Assembly: GCF_028747205.1 (NCBI RefSeq)
Contig: NZ_CP112880.1
Span: 1,116,001 to 1,180,000 of the forward strand
Direction of reading: 5' to 3'
From: Streptomyces sp. CA-278952
GTDB taxonomy: Bacteria; Actinomycetota; Actinomycetes; Streptomycetales; Streptomycetaceae
DNA length: 64,000 nucleotides
Shown: positions 16,702 through 24,822 of the stretch, piece after piece
Numbering within the stretch: position 1 is the stretch's first letter
Layout of the letters: the number at the start of each line of letters is the position of its first letter
The notes under the pieces: model-generated
The model's database searches: none
Told to the model about the DNA's origin: nothing
What the model saw: the letters and a program-made list of their open reading frames with translations, nothing else
Translations under genes and position numbers: made by a program

Positions 16702-16717
16702 TGTGGTCCAGACCAAT
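16702..16717. promoter_or_regulatory. DasR-like operator upstream of the methyltransferase/PIG-L unit
   Basis: TGTGGTCCAGACCAAT: the core TGGTCCAGACCA differs from the DasR consensus core TGGTCTAGACCA at one position. It lies ~100 bp upstream of the methyltransferase ATG. The remainder of the 427-bp gap (16602-17028) shows only a weak promoter for the lipoprotein gene (TAGGAT at 16960-16965). Confidence 0.5.
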
Positions 16718-17028
16718 TTTCCGCCGATCATGAAGCCCGGAACAGCGGCCGCCAGAAGCCGGAGCCCCACCGGCGCCGTGCCGGCGCGGGCTTCCTCCGC
16801 GCGTCGACGGCTGAGATCCGGCCAATGCCGGTCGTCCTTCATCTCCGGCGCCTACCATCCCGCGCGCAGGGGCGCCAGAGACGAAACCCCGCTGTCGGCT
16901 GAGCCGTCGCACCGACCGGATGAGTAGCGGCTTCCCGTCACCGTGGCGCGGCCCGCTTCTAGGATCGCCTCGCTGACGACGCCCGGACCATTCGGCCAGG
17001 GCGCGGAGCGGAGGACCAGGGGGGTCCG

Positions 17029-17880
17029 ATGATGAAGCTGATGCTGGTGGGGACACGTGTGGCGGCGGTCGCGGCGGCGGGGGCGCTGCTGGCCGGGTGC
17101 GGCGGGCCGGCGTCGAAGGGCGGGGGCGGGCCGGACCCGAAGCCGAGCGGATCGGCGAAGCAGGGCAGCCGGGCGGCGGACGGCCAGAAGCCGGGGGCGA
17201 CGGGGAAGCCGGACGCGCAGGAGTCCACGCTGCCGGGGGCGCTGCCCAGCGCCTACACGTTCACGCCGAACCCGGCGCGGGTCCCGAAGAGCGCGGCCCA
17301 GGCACGGAAGCTGACCCGCAACGCCGCGCTCGGGGAGGCCGACTGGACGGCCGGGATGGTCCGGCACGCCCCGTACGAGAGCGGCGGCAGCCGGCCCGTG
17401 CTCCCCGACTCCTGCGTCTGGACCCGTTCCGCGCTGCCGTCCGGCGTCCTGGACAGCTTCACGCGGCGGCTCGACATCCCGGCGCGGGACGGCAGGGGCC
17501 GGGTCCAGGGGGCGGTGACCGTGACCGTGCACCGGAGCGTGGCGGGCGCGGACAGGGAGATCAAGGACACCGTCCAGGAGAGCTTCCGCTGCCCCCGGCA
17601 GGAGTTGGGCGGCGGGCAGCGCCTCAGCGGTCTGATGTCGCTCCGGTTCGATCAGAAGGACGTGCGCAACGCGGACGCCTCGCTGTTCGAGGCGGGGAAG
17701 TACACCGGTCCGGAGTCGGGCGGGATCCAGGACTATGTGTGGACCAAGTCCCGGATCGGCCCGGTGACGACGGCCGTGTCGGTCAAGGGCGCGAAGGGCT
17801 ACCGGAACAGCGACCTGCTGCGGATCGCCGCCGAGGGCGGCGCCAAGGTGCTCTACCGCGTCGAGCTTGAGCTGAAGTGA
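17029..17880 (+). CDS. Secreted lipoprotein, function unknown
   Basis: 283 residues. Signal peptide with lipobox LLAGC (Cys at ~24), then a low-complexity Gly/Pro/Lys linker (~27-65). The globular part (~70-283) has two Cys (DSCVWTR, FRCPRQE) that could form a disulphide. It also has a beta-rich pattern (AVTVTVHRSVAGADREIKD; VTTAVSVKGAKGYRN). Expected to be anchored on the outer face of the membrane. It ends 32 bp before a Ser/Thr kinase whose external half is a ligand-binding protein, so the two may act together; that is inference from spacing. Confidence 0.8.
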   Translation: MMKLMLVGTRVAAVAAAGALLAGCGGPASKGGGGPDPKPSGSAKQGSRAADGQKPGATGKPDAQESTLPGALPSAYTFTPNPARVPKSAAQARKLTRNAALGEADWTAGMVRHAPYESGGSRPVLPDSCVWTRSALPSGVLDSFTRRLDIPARDGRGRVQGAVTVTVHRSVAGADREIKDTVQESFRCPRQELGGGQRLSGLMSLRFDQKDVRNADASLFEAGKYTGPESGGIQDYVWTKSRIGPVTTAVSVKGAKGYRNSDLLRIAAEGGAKVLYRVELELK

Positions 17881-17912
17881 CCGCGGGCCCGGACGAAAGG
17901 CACTGACCCCTG

Positions 17913-20117
17913 ATGGAACCGCTCCGTTCCACCGACCCGGCACGGATCGCCGGGTACCGCGTCCTCGGCCGGCTCGGCGCCGGGGGCATGGGCGTGGTGC
18001 TGCTGGGCCGGTCGCCCGGCGGCGCGCTGGTGGCGATCAAGCTGATCCGCGCGGAGTACGCCGACGACGCCGCCTTCCGCGCCCGTTTCCGGCGGGAGGT
18101 GGCCATCGCCCGGCAGGTGCGCAACCGGTGGGCGGTGCCGGTGGTCGACGCCGACACCGAGGCGCCCGCCCCGTGGCTGGCCACCGAGTTCGTACCCGGG
18201 CCCGCCCTGAGCGAGGCGGTCGGCGGCGGGGGGCCGCTGCCGGAACGCGGGGTACGGGCGCTGGGCTCGATGCTCGCGGAGGCGCTGGACGCCGTCCACG
18301 CGGCGGGGCTCGTGCACCGGGACGTCAAGCCCGGCAACGTCCTGCTGGGCCTGGACGGGCCCCGGCTGATCGACTTCGGGATCGCGCGGGCCCTGGACGA
18401 CACCGTCCTCACGGCGACGGACGTGATCGTCGGCTCCCCCGGCTTCCTCTCGCCCGAGCAGGCGCAGGGGCGGCGGATCGGACCGGCGAGCGACGTCTTC
18501 TCGTTGGGCTGCGTCCTGGTGTACGCGGCCACGGGCGGGCGGCCGTTCGGCAGCGGCCCGGTGGAGGCGATGCTGTTCCGCACCGTGCACGACACGGCGG
18601 ACCTGAGCGCGCTGCCGCCCGGGCTGCTCCCCGTCGTCGAGGCGTGCCTGTCCAAGGACCCCGGGGGCCGTCCCGCGGCGACGGACATCCAACGGGCCTT
18701 CGCCGAGGACGTGTCGGGCGGCAGTTGGCTGCCCGGTCCGGTCACCCACCTGATCGCCGAGCGCTCGGCGCGGATGCTCGCCCTGCCGGGCATCGACGCG
18801 ACCAGCCTGGACGCCGGCGCGACGGGCGGCCCGACCACAGGCACGGGCACAAGCGTGGGAAGGGGGACGGGGGCGGAAACCGGAACCGGCGGCGGGGGCA
18901 CGGCCACGGTCCCGGTCTCCCCCGCCCGTCGCCGTTTCCTCGCGTACGTCGCCGGCGGCGCGGCGCTCGCGGCGACGGGCGGCACCGCGGCGTGGCTGGC
19001 CTCCTCCGGCGACGGCGAGGGCCCGGGCGGCGGGGGCGAGGGCGACGACGGGAAGGCGGCCCGCCCGGAGCTGCGCATCGGCCTCCAGGCCGACCTCAGC
19101 GGCCCGTCGGCGGCCCTCGGCAAGGGACAGGACCGGGCGGCGCGGCTCGCGGTCGCGGAGCACAACGCGCAGGGGGACGCGCCGTTCACGCTGCGGCTGA
19201 CCACGGTCGACGACGGGGGCGACGAGGAGCGGGCCAGGGCGGCGGTGCGCCGGTTCGCCGAGGACCCGCTGCTGGTGGCCGCCCTGGGCGCGACCGGCAC
19301 GGACGCGGCGCGGGAGGCGCTGGTCGCGTACGACGAGGCGGCGCTGCCCCTGCTCAGCGTGGTCGACGGGGACATCCGGCACCTGAACCGGATCTTCCTG
19401 TGCGCCCGGCCGCGCAACGACATGCAGATGCTGCCGGTGGCCCAGTTCCTGGGGGCGTACGGGATCGACCGGATCGCTCTCGTCGACGACGGCACGGAAT
19501 ACGGCCGGCAGACCACCCGCTTCCTCGGCACCGGCCTGCGCGGGAACGGACGCACGGTGCTCGCGGAGACCGTACGGGAGGGCATGCGCGACCTTGACGC
19601 GGAGGCGGAACGGATCGCCGCGAAGCGGCCGGGGGCGGTGGTGTACGGGGGCGGGTGGCGGGATGCCGGACGGTTCGCCAAGTCGCTGACCAGGGCCGGG
19701 TTCCTCGGCCCGAAGATCGGCACCCAGGCCGTGCACGACCCCCGGTTCCTGGCGGAGGCCGGCGAGGACGCGGCGGGCTGGCTGGTCGTCTCGACGGCCG
19801 CCGACCCGGCTTCCGTACCCTCGGTGCACCCGTTCGCCGCCGCCTACCGCAGACGCTTCGACAGTGCACCGCCGCTGTTCGCGGCGGAGGCGTACGACGC
19901 GGTCGGGCTGATCGCCGCCTGCGCGCGGGGGCTGGGCCGGGAGAGGATCAGCCGCCAGGACCTGCTGCCCGCGCTGCGGACGACCTCGTACGAAGGGGTG
20001 TCCAAGGGCTACGCGTTCGAGCCCGCCAACGGGATGTACACCGGGACCGGGGTCTTCGTCTACCGCGTGGAGCGGGGGCGCTTCCGGTACATCGGGATGG
20101 ACGGCCGGGAGGTGTAG
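17913..20117 (+). CDS. Ser/Thr protein kinase fused to an extracellular periplasmic-binding-protein domain
   Basis: 734 residues. Kinase (~10-275): P-loop LGAGGMGVVLLG, Lys in VAIKLIRAEY, HRDVKPGN catalytic loop, DFGIA, and a GSPGFLSPEQA activation segment. A Gly/Thr-rich linker and one membrane helix (FLAYVAGGAALAATGGTAAWL, ~347-367) follow. Outside the cell is a type I periplasmic-binding fold (~385-734) of the Leu/Ile/Val-binding class (LRIGLQADLSGPSAALGKGQ; ALVDDGTEYGRQ; AEAYDAVGLIAAC). The layout is a one-protein receptor kinase: ligand outside, phosphorylation inside. The ligand is unknown. PASTA domains, the usual sensor of Streptomyces PknB kinases, are absent. Confidence 0.93.
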   Translation: MEPLRSTDPARIAGYRVLGRLGAGGMGVVLLGRSPGGALVAIKLIRAEYADDAAFRARFRREVAIARQVRNRWAVPVVDADTEAPAPWLATEFVPGPALSEAVGGGGPLPERGVRALGSMLAEALDAVHAAGLVHRDVKPGNVLLGLDGPRLIDFGIARALDDTVLTATDVIVGSPGFLSPEQAQGRRIGPASDVFSLGCVLVYAATGGRPFGSGPVEAMLFRTVHDTADLSALPPGLLPVVEACLSKDPGGRPAATDIQRAFAEDVSGGSWLPGPVTHLIAERSARMLALPGIDATSLDAGATGGPTTGTGTSVGRGTGAETGTGGGGTATVPVSPARRRFLAYVAGGAALAATGGTAAWLASSGDGEGPGGGGEGDDGKAARPELRIGLQADLSGPSAALGKGQDRAARLAVAEHNAQGDAPFTLRLTTVDDGGDEERARAAVRRFAEDPLLVAALGATGTDAAREALVAYDEAALPLLSVVDGDIRHLNRIFLCARPRNDMQMLPVAQFLGAYGIDRIALVDDGTEYGRQTTRFLGTGLRGNGRTVLAETVREGMRDLDAEAERIAAKRPGAVVYGGGWRDAGRFAKSLTRAGFLGPKIGTQAVHDPRFLAEAGEDAAGWLVVSTAADPASVPSVHPFAAAYRRRFDSAPPLFAAEAYDAVGLIAACARGLGRERISRQDLLPALRTTSYEGVSKGYAFEPANGMYTGTGVFVYRVERGRFRYIGMDGREV

Positions 20118-20186
20118 ACGCCGCCCCCGTCGAACGACTGACCTTCCGGACGGCCGCTGGTGGCGCGACGCCCCCGTCCCCGTCCG

Positions 20187-20696
20187 TCAGCCGAAGTCGT
20201 CGGGGACGATGCGGAGCTTCTGGGCGATGCGGGTGAGCGCCTTCTGGTCGGTCGCGTTGAGCGAGTCGAGGACGACGGCGCGAAGGGCGCGCAGGTGTGT
20301 GGGGGCGGCCCGGCGCACGATGTCGAAGCCGGCGTCGGTGAGTTCGGCGAGGGTGTACCGGCCGTCGGCCGGGTCGGGGGTCCGTACGACCCATCCGCGC
20401 TGTTCACAGCGTTTGACGACGTTGGACAGCCGGGAGAGCGACCCGCTGGCGAGAAAGGCGAGCTCTCCCATCCGCAGCCTGCGCCCCGGGGCCTCGGAGA
20501 GATGGCTGAGCACGAGGTACTCGAACAGGGTGAGGCCGTGCTCCTGGCGCAGCGGCGACTCCAGCTTGCCGGGCAGCAGCAGGACCAGGGAGATCAGTCC
20601 CGTCCAGGCCGCCTTCTCCTGCTCGTCGAGCCAGCGGAGTTCCTCGTCGTCCTCGTGTTCTCCCGTACCGCTCATGGGCCCTTCCGTGCTGCTCAT
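20187..20696 (-). CDS. MarR-family transcriptional regulator
   Basis: 169 residues from ATG 20696, which has GGGAAG six bases upstream; ATGs at 20675 and 20729 are alternatives. Winged-helix core: LTLFEYLVLSHLSEAPGRRL, MGELAFLASGSLSRLSNVVKR recognition region and the wing GWVVRTPDPADGRYTLAELT. It is divergent from a RidA gene. The 160-bp space between them holds two related 16-bp palindromic sites, so MarR very likely represses both itself and ridA. The effector is unknown. Confidence 0.9.
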   Translation of the reverse strand: MSSTEGPMSGTGEHEDDEELRWLDEQEKAAWTGLISLVLLLPGKLESPLRQEHGLTLFEYLVLSHLSEAPGRRLRMGELAFLASGSLSRLSNVVKRCEQRGWVVRTPDPADGRYTLAELTDAGFDIVRRAAPTHLRALRAVVLDSLNATDQKALTRIAQKLRIVPDDFG

Positions 20697-20730
20697 GGAT
20701 CTTCCCGCTCCTCTGGCGACATCCGCCATC

Positions 20731-20779
20731 ACTTTGCGCTTGAAGTCATCGCTCGCTAGTATCACTTTACGCGTGAACT
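20731..20779. promoter_or_regulatory. Tandem MarR operators over the marR/ridA divergent promoter
   Basis: ACTTTGCGCTTGAAGT (20731-20746) and ACTTTACGCGTGAACT (20764-20779); 13 of 16 bases agree, centres 33 bp apart. A ridA promoter with -35 TTTGCG (20733-20738) and -10 TAGTAT (20757-20762) lies between and under them, so binding would block transcription. Confidence 0.65.
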
Positions 20780-20859
20780 CACAGAAGAGGAAACGCGTGT
20801 CCGAGCACGTCTCCACACCCCCCGGGAAGCACCTCCGTGGGGCAGGAAGAGGGACCATC

Positions 20860-21285
20860 ATGAGCACCGTCACCTTCGGCGTCACTCCGGGCTTCGGCGA
20901 AAAGCTGCACGAGGCCCACGGCTACAGCGGGGCCGTCCGCGTCGACGACCGGGTCGAGATCTCCGGCCAGGCCGGGGTGGACGACGACCTGGCCATCCCC
21001 GACTCACTGGAGGACGAGATCGTCCTGGCGTTCGACAACGTCGAACGTACGCTCGCCACAGTCGGCGCGACCTGGAAGGACGTCATCCACGTGAACTCGT
21101 ACCACAAGGTCGCACCAGGGGACGACGCCATCGGCGACGACCACAACAGGGTCATGGCCGAGCAGTTCCGCCGCCGCCTCGACGGCCGTGCGCCGATCTG
21201 GACCGAGACCGGCGTCACGGTCCTCGGCCTGGCCGCCATGCGCGTGGAGATCCGCGTCACCGCCATCGTCGGCTCCGGGAACTGA
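20860..21285 (+). CDS. RidA family protein (YjgF/YER057c/UK114)
   Basis: 141 residues from ATG 20860 (AGGAAGAGGGA RBS). RidA fold: AVRVDDRVEISGQAGVDDD, AFDNVERTLATVGATWKDVI and the closing AAMRVEIRVTAIVG with the conserved Arg-x-Glu. RidA members hydrolyse reactive enamine/imine intermediates from PLP enzymes. This one belongs to the larger Rid subfamilies rather than archetypal RidA, judging by the SGQAG-for-SGQ..P block. Divergent from and probably repressed by MarR. A short CGGCCCG/CGGGCCG hairpin just after the stop may terminate it. Confidence 0.88.
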   Translation: MSTVTFGVTPGFGEKLHEAHGYSGAVRVDDRVEISGQAGVDDDLAIPDSLEDEIVLAFDNVERTLATVGATWKDVIHVNSYHKVAPGDDAIGDDHNRVMAEQFRRRLDGRAPIWTETGVTVLGLAAMRVEIRVTAIVGSGN

Positions 21286-21455
21286 ACGGCCCGCCCCCGG
21301 CCGGGCCGCGGATCCGGACAAGGGGAGAGCGCGAGCACTGGCAGGCGGGTGTGCTCGCCCACCAAGGGGCGGCCTCCGCCCACAGGTCCGTGCTCCGAAA
21401 CGAGCGGGTCCACCGTCCGTGTCTCTGGCGTTGCGCGGGGATGGTGTGCTGCTGG

Positions 21456-21902
21456 TCAGGTGGTGCCGTCGGGGCTGAGAGCGTGGTCCGGTGCGGGGTA
21501 TCCGGGCGGGACGAAGCAAGCGGTCACGGTCTTGCCGTCTCGTTGCGGATGGTGTTCCCAGCTGTCGGACAGTGCCTCGACGATCGCCAGGCCCCGGCCG
21601 CCGGTCGCGTCAAGGCCCCGGTCGGCCGGGACCGGCGGTTCCGGGCTGGCGTCGTGAACGCTGACGTGCAGGCAGGAACTGTCCCAGGTCAGGACGAGCT
21701 GGGCATCGCTATGAGCGTGTTTGTGCGCGTTCGTCATGAGCTCGGTCACTGCCAGAAGCACCGAATCCACAAAATCCGGTGCGCTCCGCGCCCATTCCAG
21801 CGAGTCCAGATGCCCCCGTGCCCAGCGACGCCCCGCCCGCACCCCTTGGGACATGGGGAAGGACCGCGCCCAGCCCACCGCCCTCATCTCAGAATCGGCC
21901 AC
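21456..21902 (-). CDS. Anti-sigma-factor-type ATP-binding protein (HATPase_c_2)
   Basis: 148 residues from GTG 21902 (GGAGAGG RBS). GHKL boxes are present: N box VTELMTNAHKHAH, G1 SVHDASPEPP and G2 GGRGLAIVEAL. Sequences like this are the stand-alone RsbW/SpoIIAB-like kinases that streptomycetes carry in dozens. Some bind sigma factors and anti-anti-sigma factors; others act in conservon-like systems. No sigma factor, STAS protein or XRE/DUF397 partner lies beside it, so its target is unknown. The 170 bp to ridA and 225 bp to the DUF1349 gene show no further gene. Confidence 0.85.
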   Translation of the reverse strand: MADSEMRAVGWARSFPMSQGVRAGRRWARGHLDSLEWARSAPDFVDSVLLAVTELMTNAHKHAHSDAQLVLTWDSSCLHVSVHDASPEPPVPADRGLDATGGRGLAIVEALSDSWEHHPQRDGKTVTACFVPPGYPAPDHALSPDGTT

Positions 21903-22127
21903 ACCGGTGCCTCTCCATCGCTCATCAAGGAAGCCAGGGTCGTTCGTCGCCTTCCGCCACGTCTCCTACCCGCTCCCGCGCATATGACGTCCGCCCGGCT
22001 CCAGGCCGCCTCCAGGTGCGGTGCCCCGGACCCGGTCACGCCGGGAACGCCGGAGGGCTCGCCCAAGCCGACGGTCAGCGCCTTCTCACCCGAAGCGACG
22101 TCGGTGCTTCGCGGCGGTCATCGTTCG

Positions 22128-22751
22128 TCAGCTGCCGTTTCTGGTGTCACTGAGCAGGGCATGGCTGATTTCGATGTCACGGAAAACGGCATCGCAGCGT
22201 TCGCCGAATGGTGCCTGGCTAAGGAAGCCAACGTACGTTGGCGTTTCGGCCGGAACCGGAAGGTTGAAAAGCCGGACGAAGTTCCAATGCTCACCGTCAG
22301 GCGAGGAATGGAAAGCCCAGGCGTTGTTGCCGAGGAAGGCGAGACGCAGGTAGATGCCGGCGTCGGCAACGAGGTGCGAGTTCACATCATCCGAATACGT
22401 GTTGGTCACGACGCTGACAACCATGGTCTCGCCGGCGGGGGAATTCTCGAAGCAGAGCTTCGCCCAGTGGTCCTCGTCCGACCAGATTGACAGGGCACCG
22501 GCATCGAAGGTGGTGCGGTCTCCCTGGACGGACACCTTGGCCGAGAGCATGAAAGGTGTGGGCGGGGCCAAAAACGCCAGGCTCGCCGCCTTGTGCTGCT
22601 GATCCCCCCCGGTCGCGTCGTTGGACCAATCGGCCCCTCCCGCGCTCCGCATGGTGAGCGTCTGGGTGGAGCGTTCGACCGTTGCTTGCCCCTCAACAGG
22701 GACCCAGGACAAGGTTGGCAGCGCATCGATCACAAGGTGAGGACTCGGCAT
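22128..22751 (-). CDS. DUF1349 (concanavalin-A-like) domain protein
   Basis: 207 residues from ATG 22751; AAAGGAA lies 13 bases upstream, and ATG 22778 has no RBS. The sequence is a beta-sandwich of the DUF1349 type: ADWSNDATGG, FLAPPTPFMLSAKVSVQG, FDAGALSIWSDEDHWAKLCFE, FHSSPDGEHWNFVRLF and VGFLSQAPFGERC. It has no signal peptide, so it is probably cytoplasmic. Relatives in yeast and bacteria are uncharacterised and resemble the C-terminal domain of beta-xylosidases. GC content and codon use are more relaxed than neighbours, suggesting acquisition. An 18-bp perfect palindrome lies ~120 bp upstream. Confidence 0.8.
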   Translation of the reverse strand: MPSPHLVIDALPTLSWVPVEGQATVERSTQTLTMRSAGGADWSNDATGGDQQHKAASLAFLAPPTPFMLSAKVSVQGDRTTFDAGALSIWSDEDHWAKLCFENSPAGETMVVSVVTNTYSDDVNSHLVADAGIYLRLAFLGNNAWAFHSSPDGEHWNFVRLFNLPVPAETPTYVGFLSQAPFGERCDAVFRDIEISHALLSDTRNGS

Positions 22752-22870
22752 AATCTTGTTGCGTTCCTTTGATCGCATGATGGTCGCGGGGCAATGCAGG
22801 AGCGGCAGTGCGGGCGAAGGCGACAACGAGTCAGGTTCGCCCATGCCACGTCCAGGTGAATGTATTCGCG

Positions 22871-22888
22871 TGCGTACGATCGTACGCA
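22871..22888. promoter_or_regulatory. Perfect 18-bp palindrome upstream of the DUF1349 gene
   Basis: TGCGTACGATCGTACGCA reads identically on both strands. Position, ~120 bp before the DUF1349 start, suggests an operator for an unlinked dimeric regulator; no regulator gene is adjacent. Confidence 0.5.
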
Positions 22889-23513
22889 TTCAGGGTAGGA
22901 CGGGCATGTGGTTGTACTCAAGTGGTGCGACCTGGGAAAACGCCGAACGGTGGGAGTCAGCGGCCGACCGGCGGTCACGGACGGTTGCGGATCCGCACGT
23001 CCGACGGCGAAGCCGGCAGTGACCCCGGCAGCCCGCTCCCCGGACCACGAAGACGGCCTCCCGGTCCCGGCGGACATCCCGACTCGCCGAAGCGAAAAGG
23101 CGCGGCCTCGCCTGACAGCCTCCGGTCTCCGGTCTCCGCAGTCGTGGGCCCGTCGTCGTTGCCGGGCGTTTGCCCGAAGTACAGGGCGTGACGGACACAT
23201 GGTGGCGGGGCTAGGACTCGCTCATCGCCCACTACCGGGGCGAGGCCGTCGGCATGGACGCGCCGCAGTGCCTTGAAACCCACGTGTACGGCGGCCTCGA
23301 CGAGTGGGGGCTCCGCGCGGCGGCTGATCGCCGGTACCACCGAATCCCAACACCTACGTGGCCGGGCTGCCCGCGTCATCGCGCTCGGTCGCACAGAGTT
23401 GAGCGAGTTCCTTGGCCGGAGGAGACAGCTCAACGCCGCACCGGCCGGCCGGCCGCGCAGTTCTCCGAACTGGAGGCGTACACCACCGGGTGACCGCGCC
23501 GCGCCGAGCGCGA
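22889..23513. other. Intergenic stretch without a recognisable gene
   Basis: Six-frame reading gives only short frames without family resemblance or good start sites. A few stretches on the + strand near 23250-23470 look protein-like in alternating frames, so decayed coding DNA is possible, but no family could be named. Confidence 0.4.
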
Positions 23514-23554
23514 CCGGGAGGCGTACGGGTGGGGTGCACCTGTACGCCTCCCGG
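23514..23554 (-). terminator. Terminator of the liv-type operon
   Basis: 13-bp perfect stem (23514-23526 with 23542-23554) and 15-nt loop, 15 bp downstream of the solute-binding-protein stop. Confidence 0.7.
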
Positions 23555-23568
23555 GGCCGGAGATCCGG

Positions 23569-24822
23569 TCAGGAGCCGGCGGTGAAGGTCTCCGCCGCCG
23601 CGGCGACCTCGGCCGGCCGGACCACCTTCAGCCCGCCGGCGGCGCCCGCGTCCGGCTTCATGATGACGCTCTCGCGGGTGGACGGGGCCTTCGGGTCCGA
23701 GAAGTCGTGCGACACCCCGAACTCGCTCCCGTACCCCTTGATCGAGAGCAGCGCCTTGTCGATGCCCTCGCGGGTGAGGTCCTTGTCGTCGCACGCCTTC
23801 GACAGCGCCTCGCCGAACAGGGAGGCCGCCGTGTAACCGGCGACGACGCCGTTGTCGAGCACGTCCTTCGGGTACTGGGCGGCGTACTCCTTCGCGAGCT
23901 TGGCGGGGCCGTCGCCCGGGTCCCCGATGGGCAGCGTGGAGGCGGCGACGTAGTAGTCCTTGAGCAGTGCGGGGCCCGCCTGGGTCTTCAACAGCTGGGG
24001 GGCGAAGGCCGAGTTGTTGCCGACGACCGGGACGTTGAAGCCGGTGGCCGCCGCGACGCCGACGAGCGAGGCCGCCTGGCGCGGGCCCGCGCTGACGATG
24101 ACGGCCTTGACCCCGGCCTGCTTGAGGGCGGCGACCTGGGCCGTCATGTCGTTGTCGGTCGGCTTGATCTTCTGCTCGACGACGGTGAGCCCGGCCTCCT
24201 TCGCCGCGTGCTCCGAGCCCACGAGCGCGTTCTCGCCGTAGTCGCCCTCGAAGTACACATGACCGATCTTGTCGCCCTTGGCGATGCGCTTCTCGGCGAG
24301 GAGATAGTCGATGAGGTTGATCGTCTCGACGTCGTAGGTGGCGCCGATGACCCGGACGTACGGGGAGCCCAGCAGATTCGCCGACCAGGCCTGCGGCAGC
24401 ACGAGGCCCTTGTCCTGGCCGTCGATGCGCTGCTCGACGGCGGCGACGAACGGGGAGCCGATGAACTGGGCGAAGCCCACCACCTCCGGCTCCAGCTCGG
24501 TGTACGCGGCGATCGCCTTCTGCGGATCGTAGCCGTGGTCGCGGACCGTCAGTTCGATCTTCCGGTCGCAGATGCCACCCTCGTCGTTCGTCTGCTTGAC
24601 CCACAGCTGCTGCGCCTGGGTGACGCTCTTGCCCAGCGAGGCGTAGACGCCGGTCATGTCGGTCAGCACGCCGAGGGAGATCGTCGAGGAGGAGACCCCG
24701 GGGCCCGTCTTGATCCCGCCCTCGCCCTCCTCGGCCGCCTTTCCGTCGGTCGCCTTGCCGCTGCACCCGACGAGGGTGACGGCGAGGGTCGCGACCACGG
24801 CTGTGAGCACTCTGAGTTTCAT
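23569..24822 (-). CDS. Branched-chain amino-acid-type ABC transporter, solute-binding lipoprotein
   Basis: 417 residues. Lipobox LVGC (Cys ~20). Type I periplasmic-binding fold: ISLGVLTDMTGVYASLGKSV, NDEGGICDRKIELTVRDHGYD, and HVYFEGDYGENALVG. It captures a small solute outside the membrane and delivers it to the permeases encoded upstream; the family also includes amide, urea and aromatic binders, so the ligand is open. Last gene of the five-gene operon, overlapping the permease stop by 4 bp. It is the 3'-most gene and precedes the terminator. Confidence 0.92.
   Translation of the reverse strand: MKLRVLTAVVATLAVTLVGCSGKATDGKAAEEGEGGIKTGPGVSSSTISLGVLTDMTGVYASLGKSVTQAQQLWVKQTNDEGGICDRKIELTVRDHGYDPQKAIAAYTELEPEVVGFAQFIGSPFVAAVEQRIDGQDKGLVLPQAWSANLLGSPYVRVIGATYDVETINLIDYLLAEKRIAKGDKIGHVYFEGDYGENALVGSEHAAKEAGLTVVEQKIKPTDNDMTAQVAALKQAGVKAVIVSAGPRQAASLVGVAAATGFNVPVVGNNSAFAPQLLKTQAGPALLKDYYVAASTLPIGDPGDGPAKLAKEYAAQYPKDVLDNGVVAGYTAASLFGEALSKACDDKDLTREGIDKALLSIKGYGSEFGVSHDFSDPKAPSTRESVIMKPDAGAAGGLKVVRPAEVAAAAETFTAGS

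Noticed and set aside
23254..23493. 79-codon plus-strand frame and an overlapping frame (23273-) with protein-like stretches
   Set aside because: No start signal or recognisable family; at best a decayed fragment, kept only as a note on the intergenic region.
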